This document shows, one piece after another, positions 1-9,420 of a DNA stretch of 63,441 bases. Position 1 is the first letter of the stretch. Every line of letters starts with the position of its first letter. This stretch comes from Weeksella massiliensis (GTDB lineage: Bacteria > Bacteroidota > Bacteroidia > Flavobacteriales > Weeksellaceae), in NCBI GenBank assembly GCA_000751595.1, contig CCMH01000052.1, positions 1-63,441 on the forward strand, written 5' to 3'. The position numbers and the translations under genes are program-made. The notes below the pieces were generated by a model. It saw nothing but the letters and a program-made list of their open reading frames with translations. It was not told where the DNA came from and made no database searches.

Positions 1-135
1 AAAAAACAATTCAACCGCCTCTGTAAATTCTTGATAAAATGATTTCTGATACAACAAATACTTCATATATTCGCTAAGTTACTTTTTGGTAAATTTACAA
101 AGCGCTAAGTTAATACGAAATTATTTATCCAAACC

Positions 136-630
136 ATGGACGATTCAGCACTTAATCTCATCAGCGGCATTTTGCTTTTTGTAGGACTTCTAGGAACAGT
201 TTTGCCAGTTTTGCCTGGCGCACCTTTGGCTTTGATCGGCTTACTGGTTTTCAAGTTTAGTTCGGATAGCACTTTCGGTTGGGGATTGCTCATTGTTGCT
301 GGACTTTTTGTTTTGATTGGCGCGCTGCTCGATTATCTCTTACCGATTTATATGACCAAAAAAATGGGTGGCTCCAAATACGGCGTGTACGGATCAATCA
401 TCGGCTTGGTTGCTGGTTTATTTTTCCCACCGTTCGGATTTTTGGTCGGTCCATTTTTGGGGGCTTTCGTCGGAGAGCTTTTGTATAACGCGCAAGATCA
501 GAAAAGAGCTTTCAAAGCTGCCGTAGGATCTTTTGTCGGATTTTTATTAACCACTGGGTACGATATCATCCTAACCTTAATTTTTATAGCAATCTATATC
601 CTAGATCTTACCAATATCTATAGTTTTTAG
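136..630 (+). CDS. DUF456 family small membrane protein
   Basis: A 164-residue, almost entirely hydrophobic protein with about four to five membrane segments and many small residues (GLLGTVLPVLPGAPLALIGL near the N-terminus; repeated Gly/Phe around residues 80-115). This pattern matches the DUF456 family of inner-membrane proteins, whose molecular function is not known. The only charged stretches are loops such as MTKKMGGSK near residue 75 and AQDQKRAFK near residue 120. It stands alone ahead of the rimP operon, separated by a promoter-like region. The first ATG of the open frame is taken as the start. The family assignment is fairly safe; no function is claimed. Confidence 0.8.
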   Translation: MDDSALNLISGILLFVGLLGTVLPVLPGAPLALIGLLVFKFSSDSTFGWGLLIVAGLFVLIGALLDYLLPIYMTKKMGGSKYGVYGSIIGLVAGLFFPPFGFLVGPFLGAFVGELLYNAQDQKRAFKAAVGSFVGFLLTTGYDIILTLIFIAIYILDLTNIYSF

Positions 631-662
631 TTAAAAAAGGTGTATACAATATAAAAATGTTG

Positions 663-670
663 TACATTTG
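663..670 (+). promoter_or_regulatory. Predicted -7 box for rimP-nusA-infB
   Basis: TACATTTG fits the Bacteroidota -7 consensus TAnnTTTG and lies about 60 bases before the rimP start. No clear TTG -33 element is seen at the usual spacing, so this is a half-supported promoter. Confidence 0.5.
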
Positions 671-694
671 CATTTGTATTGAATGAATCTAAAA

Positions 695-725
695 GGAGGA
701 GGGCTATATTAGGCTCTCTTTTTCG
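695..725 (+). promoter_or_regulatory. Stem-loop with short U run in the rimP leader
   Basis: GAGGGC (699-704) can pair with GCTCTC (713-718) around an eight-base loop, with weaker G-U and A-U pairs extending outward into the following TTTTT. The hairpin ends only a few bases before the rimP ATG. It resembles a weak intrinsic terminator or attenuator, or it may gate ribosome access. rimP-nusA-infB operons are autoregulated in some bacteria, but no control is shown here. Confidence 0.35.
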
Positions 726-731
726 TTGTAT

Positions 732-1199
732 ATGGACGTAGCAAAAGTAAAACAGTTAATTGAAGAGGCGATTGCCGAAAATTCAAGTCTATTTTTAGTC
801 GATTGGAAGGTGACGCCCGACAATAAAATTTTCATTTTAGCCGACGGAGATCAAGGCTTGCCAATAGAAGAAATCGTACGGATTAGCCGACATGTAGAGC
901 ATAATCTAGATCGTGAAGAATGCGATTTTGCATTAGAAGTTTCTTCGCCAGGTTTGTCTACTCCATTATCAATGCCACGTCAATACCAAAAAAATATTGG
1001 CCGTCAAGTTGCCCTAACTTTCGCAGATGGTAAGGTTCTTGAGGGGGAAATTGTAGAGGCCGATGATGAGGCTGTAGAATTGTATTGGGAAACAAGAGAA
1101 CCCAAACCCGTAGGCAAAGGAAAAATAACCGTAGAACATCAAGAATTGTTTCACTACGACACGATACAAAAAGCCGTTATCGTAGTAAACTTTCAATAA
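732..1199 (+). CDS. rimP: Ribosome maturation factor RimP
   Basis: A 155-residue protein needed for late assembly of the 30S subunit in the cytoplasm. The RimP core is visible: VDWKVTPDNKIFILADGDQG then the conserved ISRHVEHNLD and LEVSSPGLSTPL segment, followed by a small SH3-like C-terminal domain ending near residue 155. The ATG at 732 is preferred over an upstream in-frame TTG at 726, because family members begin shortly before the helix VKQLIEEAI. It is the first gene of the classical rimP-nusA-infB operon, 18 bases before nusA. Confidence 0.93.
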   Translation: MDVAKVKQLIEEAIAENSSLFLVDWKVTPDNKIFILADGDQGLPIEEIVRISRHVEHNLDREECDFALEVSSPGLSTPLSMPRQYQKNIGRQVALTFADGKVLEGEIVEADDEAVELYWETREPKPVGKGKITVEHQELFHYDTIQKAVIVVNFQ

Positions 1200-1217
1200 A
1201 AATAAGAGCAGTACAGA

Positions 1218-2453
1218 ATGGATAATCTTGCGTTAATTGAATCGTTTGGCGATTTTAAAGATGACAAAAACATCGATCGTATCACCCTCATGGCTATCAT
1301 AGAAGAGGCTTTGCAAGTGGTGTTGAGAAAAAAATATGGGTCGGATGATAATTTTGATATTATTGTAAATCCAGACAAAGGAGATTTAGAAATCTGGCAC
1401 AATAGAATTGTTGTAGAAGATGGTTTCTCTGAAGATGATAGTGCAGAAATCGAATTGTCGGAAGCTCGAAAAATAGAACCCGATTTCGAGATTGGAGAAG
1501 AAGTATCAGAACTTATTCCGATCGAAAATTTAGGGCGTCGTGCTATTCTTACCTTGCGTCAGACTTTGTCGGCAAAAGTAATGGAGCACGATAACGCTAA
1601 TTTATACGATAAATTCAAAGAATTAGAAGGTGAAATCGTATCGGGAGAAGTTCACCACATTCGTCATAAACATATCATTATTATGGATGACGAACAAAAC
1701 GAAATGATTCTTCCTAAAGAAAATCAAATACCATCAGATTTCTTTAGAAAAGGAGAAACAGTTCGTGCCATTGTCGATGAGGTAGTGTTGCGTGGTGCAA
1801 AACCACAAATTGTCTTATCGAGAACCGCACCGAAATTCTTAGAGAAATTATTCGAACAAGAAATTCCAGAGATTTTCGACGGTTTAATTACCATCAAAAA
1901 AGTTGTTCGTATCCCAGGTGAGAAAGCCAAAGTTGCCGTAGAATCGTACGATGATCGTATCGATCCGGTAGGAGCTTGTGTAGGGATGAAAGGATCGAGA
2001 ATTCATTCTATCGTTCGCGAATTGCGCAACGAGAATATCGATGTAATCAATTACACGACCAATCTTAACCTGTATATTGCTCGTGCGTTGAGCCCAGCAA
2101 AAATTTCTAAAGTAGAAATTGACGAAGAGAACAACAAGATATTGGTTCACGTAAAACCCGAAGAAGTATCAAAAGCAATCGGGAAAGGTGGACATAATGT
2201 GAAATTAGCATCTCGTTTACTCGACATGGAAATTGATATTTTCCGTGAAGGTATGCAAGATGAAGATGTGGAGCTTACCGAGTTTACAGATGAAATCGAT
2301 CAGTGGGTAATCGAAGCGTTCAAAGCGATCGGATTAGACACTGCGAAGTCTGTACTCGAACAAGATATTAATGATTTGATTAAGCGAACTGACTTAGAAG
2401 AAGAAACCATCGAAGATGTGATTCGTATCCTAAAAGAAGAGTTTGAAGATTAA
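1218..2453 (+). CDS. nusA: Transcription termination/antitermination factor NusA
   Basis: A 411-residue RNA polymerase-associated factor that controls pausing, termination and antitermination. Domain order: N-terminal polymerase-binding domain (about 1-125), S1 domain (about 130-200; EGEIVSGEVHHIRHKHIII), then two KH domains with GACVGMKGSRIHSIVREL near residue 252 and AIGKGGHNVKLASRLL near residue 320. The C-terminal acidic repeats of E. coli NusA are largely absent, and the protein ends in a short acidic segment, as usual in Bacteroidota. It lies between rimP and infB. Confidence 0.96.
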   Translation: MDNLALIESFGDFKDDKNIDRITLMAIIEEALQVVLRKKYGSDDNFDIIVNPDKGDLEIWHNRIVVEDGFSEDDSAEIELSEARKIEPDFEIGEEVSELIPIENLGRRAILTLRQTLSAKVMEHDNANLYDKFKELEGEIVSGEVHHIRHKHIIIMDDEQNEMILPKENQIPSDFFRKGETVRAIVDEVVLRGAKPQIVLSRTAPKFLEKLFEQEIPEIFDGLITIKKVVRIPGEKAKVAVESYDDRIDPVGACVGMKGSRIHSIVRELRNENIDVINYTTNLNLYIARALSPAKISKVEIDEENNKILVHVKPEEVSKAIGKGGHNVKLASRLLDMEIDIFREGMQDEDVELTEFTDEIDQWVIEAFKAIGLDTAKSVLEQDINDLIKRTDLEEETIEDVIRILKEEFED

Positions 2454-2479
2454 ACACCAAGATTTTAAATAAAGATTCG

Positions 2480-2487
2480 TACATTTG
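2480..2487 (+). promoter_or_regulatory. Possible internal promoter before infB
   Basis: TACATTTG matches the TAnnTTTG -7 consensus in the 61-base gap between nusA and the infB ATG. It could let infB be transcribed independently of rimP-nusA. No good -33 TTG is visible. Confidence 0.4.
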
Positions 2488-2514
2488 CAAACGAAAAAAA
2501 CAGACAGCTTTAAT

Positions 2515-5460
2515 ATGCCGGAAACAATTAGATTAAGTAAAGTATTAAAAGAATTGAACATTTCGATTGATCGCGCCATCGACTTTTTGGGTGAGAAAGG
2601 GATTTCTGTGGAGAAAAACCCCAACACCAAATTAGAGATGCCGGCCTACGATATTTTGGTCAATGAATTCCGGTCGGATGCTAAACAGAAAGCAGCATCT
2701 GAAGAAGTTGTCTTGAATAAAATTGCCGATAAAAAACCGGTAGAAAAAAAGCCAGTAGCTAAGCCTGTTGTGAAAACAGAAACACCTAAAAAGGAAAAAA
2801 TTGCTACGACTAAAGTTGAACTTTCTGGGCCCAAAGCGGTTGGGAAAATAGATTTGGATGCACTTCAAGGGAAAAAACCGAAAATTGAGGAAACGCCTAA
2901 AGTAGAAGAAACACCAAAAGCAAAAGAAGAGGTTGTTGAAGAAAAATCAACCCCTAAAGTTGTGAGTGAAACTGTCGAGTTGCCTCAACCCAAAGTTATC
3001 AAGACTATTGATTTGGAACAATTCGAACCAAAATCTTCTAAGAAAAAAGAAGAACCTGCACCAGTGAAGAAAACAAAAGCAGAAGAACCGAAAAAAGAAG
3101 AAAAAAAGGTTGTGGAAGAAAAACCAAAAAAAGTAGAACCAAAAGTTCAGCCTGTTCAGCCTAAAGAGCAAGAAACAACGGCTACAGATAGTCAAGAGCC
3201 AGATAATAAGATAGAAACGGTTTATACCAAATTAGATGGACCAAATTTTACTGGACAAAAAATTGATTTATCGCAATTTGAACGCGAAAAGAAAAAAGAC
3301 GATAAAAAAGGCGATAGTGGAAATCGTCAAAAAAGAAAACGTATTCGTAAAGGTGTAAAACCAGAAGATGTTAAAACAACCGATAACAAAACTTCTGGCG
3401 GAAACAATAACAACAATAATAATCGCTCGAATCAAAATCGTCCAAATCAAAATAATAATAACAACCGTCCTAATAACCGTCCTGGTGGCGGAAATCGTTC
3501 ACAAGGGAACAACAACCGAAGAGGAGATAGAAATCGTACACCACAAGTTGAGTTAAGCGACGAAGAAGTTAAAAAACAAATTAAAGATACTCTTGATAAA
3601 CTAACGAATAAAAGTAAAGGATCTAGAGGAGCGAAACATAGAAGAGATAAACGAAAAGAACGTCGTGAACTTGCCGAGTTAGAACAAGAGGCAATGGCAA
3701 CAGATAGATCACTTCACGTAACAGAATTTGTTACGGTGAATGAGCTAGCATCTTTGATGGATGTTGCTGTTACAGAAGTAATTGCTGCTTGTATGTCTTT
3801 AGGTATCATGGTAACCATGAACCAACGTTTAGAGGCAGATACAATTCAGTTAGTTGCGGATGATTTTGGTTTTGATGTTGTCTTTACTTCTGCAGAAGAG
3901 GAATTGAATGTTGAAGAAGAAGTAGAAGACAATGAAGAAGATCTAGTAACACGTGCGCCTATTGTTACAGTAATGGGACACGTTGACCACGGTAAAACTT
4001 CATTATTAGACTATGTACGTAAAACCAACGTTATTGCAGGTGAGTCTGGAGGTATTACTCAGCACATCGGGGCATATAACGTGAAATTGAGCAACGGTAA
4101 ACGAGTAACTTTCTTAGATACTCCAGGTCACGAGGCCTTTACCGCGATGCGTGCTCGTGGTGCTCAGGTTACCGATATTGCAATTATTGTGATTGCAGCC
4201 GATGACCAAGTGATGCCACAAACCAAAGAGGCAATTTCGCATGCGCAAGCAGCAGGAGTGCCAATTGTATTTGCAATCAATAAAGTAGATAAACCTACAG
4301 CCAATCCAGAGAAAGTAAAAGAGCAATTAGCGCAAATGAACTTATTGGTCGAAGATTGGGGAGGTACTTTCCAGTCGCAAGAAATCTCTGCAAAACAAGG
4401 GCTTGGGATGGATGAGTTATTAGAAAAAGTATTGCTTGAAGCAGAAATATTAGATCTAAAAGCAAATCCGAAACGTTTGGCTTCAGGAACTGTAGTAGAA
4501 GCTTCCTTAGACAAAGGTCGTGGATATGTTACAACGATTCTTGTACAAACGGGTACATTGCGTGTTGGAGATTATATTCTTGCAGGTTCTGACCACGGAA
4601 AGGTAAGAGCAATGCTCGATGAACGTGGACGTCCAGTTGCAGAAGCAGGTCCTTCTACACCAGTAACCATTCTTGGTTTGGCAGGTGCACCGACCGCGGG
4701 AGATAAGTTTAGAGTGTACGAAGATGAACGTGAAGCGAAACAAATCGGTAGTCGTCGTGAGCAGTTACAACGTGAGCAATCTATCCGTACACAAAAACGT
4801 GTTACTTTAGGAGATATTGGTCGCCGAATCGCTTTAGGTGGATTCCAACAGTTGAATGTAATCCTTAAAGGAGACGTGGATGGTTCGGTAGAAGCATTAA
4901 CAGACTCGTTACAAAAATTATCGACTGAAGAAATCGAAGTTAACATTATCTTGAAAGGAGTAGGACAAATTACCGAATCGGATATTATGTTGGCAAGTGC
5001 TTCTGATGCGATTATCCTCGGGTTCAATGTTCGTCCTGGTGTTACTGCACGTGAGGTTGCGGATAGAGAAGAAATCGAAATTAGAACGTATTCTATTATC
5101 TATGACGCCATCAACGATGTGAAAGAAGCAATGGAAGGAATGCTTTCTCCTGAGCTGAAAGAACAAGTGACCGGTAACGTAGAAGTTCGTGAAACCTTTA
5201 AAGTAACCAAAGTCGGAACAATTGCAGGTTGTATGGTATTGGATGGAAAAATTTACCGTACGTCTAAAATTAGAATTATCCGTGATGGAGTAGTAATCCA
5301 TGAAGGAGAGTTGGCTTCACTGAAACGTTTCAAAGATGATGTGAAAGAAGTTTCGAAAGGATACGAATGTGGTCTGAATATCAAAAACTTTAACGATATC
5401 GCAATCGGTGATATTATCGAAGCATACGAAACCGTAGAGGTGAAAAAGAAATTGAAATAA
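2515..5460 (+). CDS. infB: Translation initiation factor IF-2
   Basis: A 981-residue GTPase that places initiator tRNA on the 30S subunit. The N-terminal IF2-N motif (MPETIRLSKVLKELNIS) fixes the ATG at 2515; an upstream TTG at 2485 would add a tail unlike the family. Residues about 60-260 are a Lys/Glu/Pro-rich linker, followed by an Asn/Arg/Gly-rich tract at about 295-345. The GTPase domain follows with VTVMGHVDHGKTSLLD (G1), LDTPGHEAFT (G3) and INKVDK (G4). The C-terminal half carries the IF2 beta-barrel and fMet-tRNA-binding domains. It is the last gene of the operon, with a strong terminator after it. Confidence 0.97.
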   Translation: MPETIRLSKVLKELNISIDRAIDFLGEKGISVEKNPNTKLEMPAYDILVNEFRSDAKQKAASEEVVLNKIADKKPVEKKPVAKPVVKTETPKKEKIATTKVELSGPKAVGKIDLDALQGKKPKIEETPKVEETPKAKEEVVEEKSTPKVVSETVELPQPKVIKTIDLEQFEPKSSKKKEEPAPVKKTKAEEPKKEEKKVVEEKPKKVEPKVQPVQPKEQETTATDSQEPDNKIETVYTKLDGPNFTGQKIDLSQFEREKKKDDKKGDSGNRQKRKRIRKGVKPEDVKTTDNKTSGGNNNNNNNRSNQNRPNQNNNNNRPNNRPGGGNRSQGNNNRRGDRNRTPQVELSDEEVKKQIKDTLDKLTNKSKGSRGAKHRRDKRKERRELAELEQEAMATDRSLHVTEFVTVNELASLMDVAVTEVIAACMSLGIMVTMNQRLEADTIQLVADDFGFDVVFTSAEEELNVEEEVEDNEEDLVTRAPIVTVMGHVDHGKTSLLDYVRKTNVIAGESGGITQHIGAYNVKLSNGKRVTFLDTPGHEAFTAMRARGAQVTDIAIIVIAADDQVMPQTKEAISHAQAAGVPIVFAINKVDKPTANPEKVKEQLAQMNLLVEDWGGTFQSQEISAKQGLGMDELLEKVLLEAEILDLKANPKRLASGTVVEASLDKGRGYVTTILVQTGTLRVGDYILAGSDHGKVRAMLDERGRPVAEAGPSTPVTILGLAGAPTAGDKFRVYEDEREAKQIGSRREQLQREQSIRTQKRVTLGDIGRRIALGGFQQLNVILKGDVDGSVEALTDSLQKLSTEEIEVNIILKGVGQITESDIMLASASDAIILGFNVRPGVTAREVADREEIEIRTYSIIYDAINDVKEAMEGMLSPELKEQVTGNVEVRETFKVTKVGTIAGCMVLDGKIYRTSKIRIIRDGVVIHEGELASLKRFKDDVKEVSKGYECGLNIKNFNDIAIGDIIEAYETVEVKKKLK

Positions 5461-5479
5461 TCAATTTGTATCATATATA

Positions 5480-5512
5480 AAAAAAGACATTGCTTTTGCA
5501 ATGTCTTTTTTA
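5480..5512 (+). terminator. Intrinsic terminator after infB
   Basis: Perfect 8-bp stem GACATTGC/GCAATGTC (5486-5505) with a TTTT loop, followed by a T run. An A run on the other side may let it work on both strands. Confidence 0.9.
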
Positions 5513-5568
5513 TTTCTACCATAATCTACTCTGTAATCTGACAATCATTTTGTTGTAAGGATAAAAAA

Positions 5569-5597
5569 AATCTCGAAGTTTAAACTCCGAGATTTTT
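5569..5597 (-). terminator. Intrinsic terminator after glyA
   Basis: Thirteen-base arms (5569-5581 and 5582-5594), nearly perfect with one G-U pair, followed on the minus strand by a T8 run. It lies 20 bases beyond the glyA stop codon. Confidence 0.85.
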
Positions 5598-5616
5598 CTT
5601 TGTATGGTTTTAATAA

Positions 5617-6888
5617 TTATAATTGAAACAAAGGACGTTCACTCATAAAGTTGTTCACTTCATCAGCAATATCTTCTATTTTTTCTTCGTTGTCCATATT
5701 CATCAAAACATCATCAATAAAATCTGCCACCACTTCCATATCGGCTTCTTTCAGACCTCTTGTTGTAATTGCAGCCGTTCCTAAACGGATACCTGATGTT
5801 ACGAATGGCGATTTATCATCAAACGGAACCATGTTTTTATTGCATGTAATTTCAGCTTTCACCAATGCATTTTCGGCTTGTTTTCCGGTAATGTTTTTAT
5901 TGCGTAAATCGATCAACATACAGTGGTTATCTGTTCCGTCAGAAACAATATGGTAATCACGTTTGAGTAATGCTTCTGCCAAAGCTTTAGCATTCTTCAC
6001 CACTTGTACCACATAATTCATATATTCATCCGACAAAGCCTCTTCAAAAGCTACCGCCTTAGCTGCAATAACATGTTCTAGCGGACCTCCTTGAGTTCCT
6101 GGAAAAACAGCAGAATTCAGAATCTGAGACATCATTTTTACTTCTCCTTTTGGTGTTTTTTCTCCCCAAGGATTTTCGAAATCTTTCCCCATAAGAATTA
6201 CTCCACCACGCGGTCCACGAAGCGTTTTGTGCGTTGTTGTTGTCACGATATGGCAATGTGGCATTGGATCATTCAATATTCCACGAGCAATCAACCCAGC
6301 CGGATGAGAAATATCTGCCAAAAGCAAAGCACCAACTTCATCAGCTGCTTCTCTAAATTTTGCATAATCAATATCGCGCGAATAGGCAGAAGCTCCGCAA
6401 ATGATTAACTTCGGTTTGTGTTCACGGGCTTTTTCTAGCATAGCTTCATAATCGATTCGCCCAGTTTCTTTATCAACGCCATAAAAAGCAGTTTGATAGT
6501 TCATACCCGAAAAATTCACTGGAGAACCGTGTGTCAAGTGCCCGCCATGCGATAAATCAAAACCAAGAATTTTATCTCCAGGTTTCAGACAAGCTAAATA
6601 AACTGCTGCATTGGCTTGCGAGCCAGAGTGCGGTTGTACGTTTGCATATTCTGCATTGAAAAGCGTTTTCACACGATCAATCGCCAATTGCTCAATTTGG
6701 TCAACCACTTCGCATCCACCATAATAACGCTTTCCGGGATAACCTTCTGCGTATTTATTGGTAAGAACAGAACCCATCGCGCGCATCACATCATCCGAAA
6801 CAAAATTTTCAGAGGCAATAAGTTCGATGCCATTTAGTTGTCTTTCTTTTTCTTCTTCGATCAAATCGAAAATAATATCCTTTGCCAT
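5617..6888 (-). CDS. glyA: Serine hydroxymethyltransferase
   Basis: A 423-residue PLP enzyme that interconverts serine and glycine and charges tetrahydrofolate with a one-carbon unit. Landmarks: [14 protein letters not shown] near the N-terminus, [11 protein letters not shown] near residue 50, HPAGL near residue 195, and the PLP lysine in [15 protein letters not shown] near residue 225. The start at 6888 (MAKDIIFDL) matches the family; an upstream in-frame ATG would add an atypical 11 residues. It is monocistronic, with its own terminator and a TATATTTG box upstream. Confidence 0.96.
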   Translation of the reverse strand: MAKDIIFDLIEEEKERQLNGIELIASENFVSDDVMRAMGSVLTNKYAEGYPGKRYYGGCEVVDQIEQLAIDRVKTLFNAEYANVQPHSGSQANAAVYLACLKPGDKILGFDLSHGGHLTHGSPVNFSGMNYQTAFYGVDKETGRIDYEAMLEKAREHKPKLIICGASAYSRDIDYAKFREAADEVGALLLADISHPAGLIARGILNDPMPHCHIVTTTTHKTLRGPRGGVILMGKDFENPWGEKTPKGEVKMMSQILNSAVFPGTQGGPLEHVIAAKAVAFEEALSDEYMNYVVQVVKNAKALAEALLKRDYHIVSDGTDNHCMLIDLRNKNITGKQAENALVKAEITCNKNMVPFDDKSPFVTSGIRLGTAAITTRGLKEADMEVVADFIDDVLMNMDNEEKIEDIADEVNNFMSERPLFQL

Positions 6889-6909
6889 GTTTGTGTTTGT
6901 AAATTTTCT

Positions 6910-6917
6910 CAAATATA
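6910..6917 (-). promoter_or_regulatory. Predicted -7 box of glyA
   Basis: On the minus strand TATATTTG lies about 22 bases before the glyA ATG and fits TAnnTTTG. The -33 element is not clear. Confidence 0.5.
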
Positions 6918-7031
6918 GCAAACTTTCAACGGAAATAGATGGTCGTTTTGGAAATATAATCTATGGTTTTGCAAGTTTTCGGTAGGATGAAATACAGAAA
7001 AAGCGAAAAGAAATCTTTGTACATTTAGCCG

Positions 7032-8081
7032 ATGAAAAAAGCTGTTTTTGGGATTGGTTTAATGTCGGGCACTTCGCTCGATGGATTGGATATTTGTTAT
7101 GTTCGCTTTGATGATGAGCAAACATTCGAGATTTTGCATGCCGAAACGATTGCTTATGAGCAAGACATGCTTCAACAGTTAACAAATTGCAAGGATTATT
7201 CTCCAGAAGATTTACAAGCTTTTGATGTTTCTTTTGGTTATTTTTTGGGTGAAAAAGTGAAAGGTTTTATTCAACAAAAATCTATCAACAAATTGGATTT
7301 CGTCGCTTCGCACGGACAAACAATTTTTCATCAACCCGACAGAAATTTTACTTTGCAAATTGGTCACGGAGCTGCAATCAAATCTTTTCTCGATTGTCCT
7401 GTCGTTTGCGATTTTCGTTCGCAAGACGTAATTTTGGGTGGTCAAGGTGCACCTTTAGTGCCTTTGGGTGATATGAATTTGTTTGCAGAATTTGATGCTT
7501 GCCTCAATTTAGGTGGCTTTTCGAATATCTCTTTTCAGAAAAATCAACAACGAATCGCCTTCGATATTTCGCCCTTCAATACGGTGCTCAATCATTTTGC
7601 GCAACAATTGAATTACGATTTTGATGAGAATGGTCGTTTGGCTTCTTCGGGTAAAATAGAAACGTCTTTGTTGGCAGAACTCAATCAATTGGCATATTAC
7701 CAACAAGGCTATCCAAAATCTTTAGGATTTGAAAATCTTACTTCTTGGTATTTTCCGATTTTCGAACATTATTCTTTATCAATTCCCGACTTCTTACATA
7801 CATTTTCGGTTCATGTGGCGGAACAAATCCTACAAGTAACCCAAGAAAATTCTTTGTCAACCGTATTGCTGACAGGTGGTGGAGCGTTGAATACTTATTT
7901 TGTTGAGTTGTTACAAGCTTCTACTACAGATTTTATCCTACCAGAAAAAAAGATAATTGATTATAAGGAAGCTTTGATTTTTGCATATTTAGGTTGGATG
8001 AAATTGCAGGGAAAAGTGAATTGCTTGTCGAGCGTTACCGGAGCGAAATTCGATCATTCGAGTGGTGTGATTTATTCGTAA
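7032..8081 (+). CDS. anmK: Anhydro-N-acetylmuramic acid kinase
   Basis: A 349-residue sugar kinase of the AnmK family. It phosphorylates and opens 1,6-anhydro-MurNAc released during peptidoglycan turnover, giving MurNAc-6-phosphate. Diagnostic motifs: GIGLMSGTSLDGLD at the N-terminus, FVASHGQTIFHQP near residue 95, VVCDFRSQDVILGGQGAPLVPLGD near residues 120-145, and VLLTGGGALNTYF near residue 275. It stands between divergently read glyA and co-directional folC. Confidence 0.93.
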   Translation: MKKAVFGIGLMSGTSLDGLDICYVRFDDEQTFEILHAETIAYEQDMLQQLTNCKDYSPEDLQAFDVSFGYFLGEKVKGFIQQKSINKLDFVASHGQTIFHQPDRNFTLQIGHGAAIKSFLDCPVVCDFRSQDVILGGQGAPLVPLGDMNLFAEFDACLNLGGFSNISFQKNQQRIAFDISPFNTVLNHFAQQLNYDFDENGRLASSGKIETSLLAELNQLAYYQQGYPKSLGFENLTSWYFPIFEHYSLSIPDFLHTFSVHVAEQILQVTQENSLSTVLLTGGGALNTYFVELLQASTTDFILPEKKIIDYKEALIFAYLGWMKLQGKVNCLSSVTGAKFDHSSGVIYS

Positions 8082-8095
8082 TCCTTCTCTGAAAA

Positions 8096-8128
8096 TTGAA
8101 GACAAACAAGCTTGCTTTTGTATATTTG
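8096..8128 (+). promoter_or_regulatory. Predicted folC promoter
   Basis: TTG (8096-8098), a 22-base spacer and TATATTTG (8121-8128) fit the Bacteroidota sigma-A pattern. The -7 box lies about 55 bases before the chosen folC ATG. Confidence 0.55.
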
Positions 8129-8183
8129 TGATTAATAAGAACAATGAAAATTGAAAAGAGAAGCGACAAAATCTTGTGAAGTC

Positions 8184-9410
8184 ATGAAAAGAAATTATGC
8201 CGAAACCGTGGAATGGTTATTTGCGAATTTGCCAATGTTTCAACGTGTTGGGCAATCTGCTTTTAAAAAAGATCTAACCAATATACGAGCGCTTTGTTTG
8301 GCGTTGGATAATCCTCAGGAAAAGTATAAAATAATTCATGTTGCTGGTACAAATGGCAAAGGTAGTACGTGTCATATGTTGGCGTCTGTGTTGCAAGAAG
8401 CTGGTTATAAAGTTGGTCTGACGACTTCTCCGCACTTGAAAGATTTTCGAGAACGAATTCGTATCAATGGGGAAATGTGCAACGAACAATTTGTGATTGA
8501 TTTTATCGAACACAACGAAGAAATAATTTCTGCGCTCAATGCATCATTTTTCGAGATTGCCATAGCGATGGCTTTTACTTATTTTGCCCAAGAAAAAGTA
8601 GATATTACGGTGATAGAAACTGGTTTGGGAGGACGATTGGATTCTACCAATATCGTGCAACCGATCTTGTCTGTCATTACCAATATTGGGTTGGATCATA
8701 CACAATTCTTGGGAGATACTCTGCCCAAAATAGCTGCTGAAAAAGCTGGAATCATAAAACCTAATATCCCGGTTGTAATCGGAGAATACGAGTCGGAAAC
8801 GAAACCAATTTTCGAAGAGTTTGCTCTTAAAAATAAAGCCGAAATTTTCTTTGCTCAAGAACAAAAAGTGCATCATTTTCAATCGGATTTGAAAGGAATT
8901 TATCAACAAAAAAATATTCAGACAGTTGTAACAGCTTTTGATCGACTGAAGAAATTGGGTATTTCGGTTTCGGATAATGCGTTGGAAAAAGGGTTGTTGA
9001 AGGTAAGAGAAAACACACAATTGCGTGGTCGTTGGGATGTTTTACAAAAAGAGAATCCGATGATTGTTGCCGATACTGCACACAATCCTCATGGACTGAA
9101 AGAAGTTGCGAAACAGCTTCAACAAACAAAATATATCGTGTTGCATTTGGTGTTAGGTTTTGTAAATGATAAAGATGTGAAAGAAATTCTACATTTTTTT
9201 CCTACCGATGCTCAATATTATTTTTCTCAACCCGATGTGCCAAGAAAGTTAGGAGTAGAAGACCTAAAAAAAGTTGTGTCCGAAAATTTATCAGCGACTT
9301 ATTACGATACTATTGCAGATGCATTGCAAGCAGCCAAAGAAAAAGCCAATGCAAACGATCTTATTTACATTGGCGGTAGTACGTTTGTTGTAGCCGAAGT
9401 AATCGACTAA
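8184..9410 (+). CDS. folC: Bifunctional folylpolyglutamate/dihydrofolate synthase
   Basis: A 408-residue Mur-ligase-family enzyme that makes dihydrofolate and adds glutamates to folates. Visible motifs: substrate-binding start NYAETVEWLFANLPMFQRVG, P-loop HVAGTNGKGSTCHML near residue 50, TSPHLKDFRERIRING near residue 82, and ADTAHNPHG in the C-terminal domain near residue 310. The ATG at 8184 is chosen because MKRNYAETVEWLF aligns with the family; the TTG at 8151 would add an unlikely tail. It lies near anmK and glyA but shows no clear operon link. Confidence 0.94.
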   Translation: MKRNYAETVEWLFANLPMFQRVGQSAFKKDLTNIRALCLALDNPQEKYKIIHVAGTNGKGSTCHMLASVLQEAGYKVGLTTSPHLKDFRERIRINGEMCNEQFVIDFIEHNEEIISALNASFFEIAIAMAFTYFAQEKVDITVIETGLGGRLDSTNIVQPILSVITNIGLDHTQFLGDTLPKIAAEKAGIIKPNIPVVIGEYESETKPIFEEFALKNKAEIFFAQEQKVHHFQSDLKGIYQQKNIQTVVTAFDRLKKLGISVSDNALEKGLLKVRENTQLRGRWDVLQKENPMIVADTAHNPHGLKEVAKQLQQTKYIVLHLVLGFVNDKDVKEILHFFPTDAQYYFSQPDVPRKLGVEDLKKVVSENLSATYYDTIADALQAAKEKANANDLIYIGGSTFVVAEVID

Positions 9411-9420
9411 AAAACAAACC

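Noticed and set aside
3400..3540. AAC/AAT-rich tandem-like repeats
   Set aside because: They code the Asn/Arg/Gly-rich linker of IF-2 in an uninterrupted frame and are low-complexity coding sequence, not a separate repeat element.
4114..5522. Long minus-strand open frames opposite infB
   Set aside because: They mirror a strongly conserved coding region, lack family motifs and have no independent start signals.
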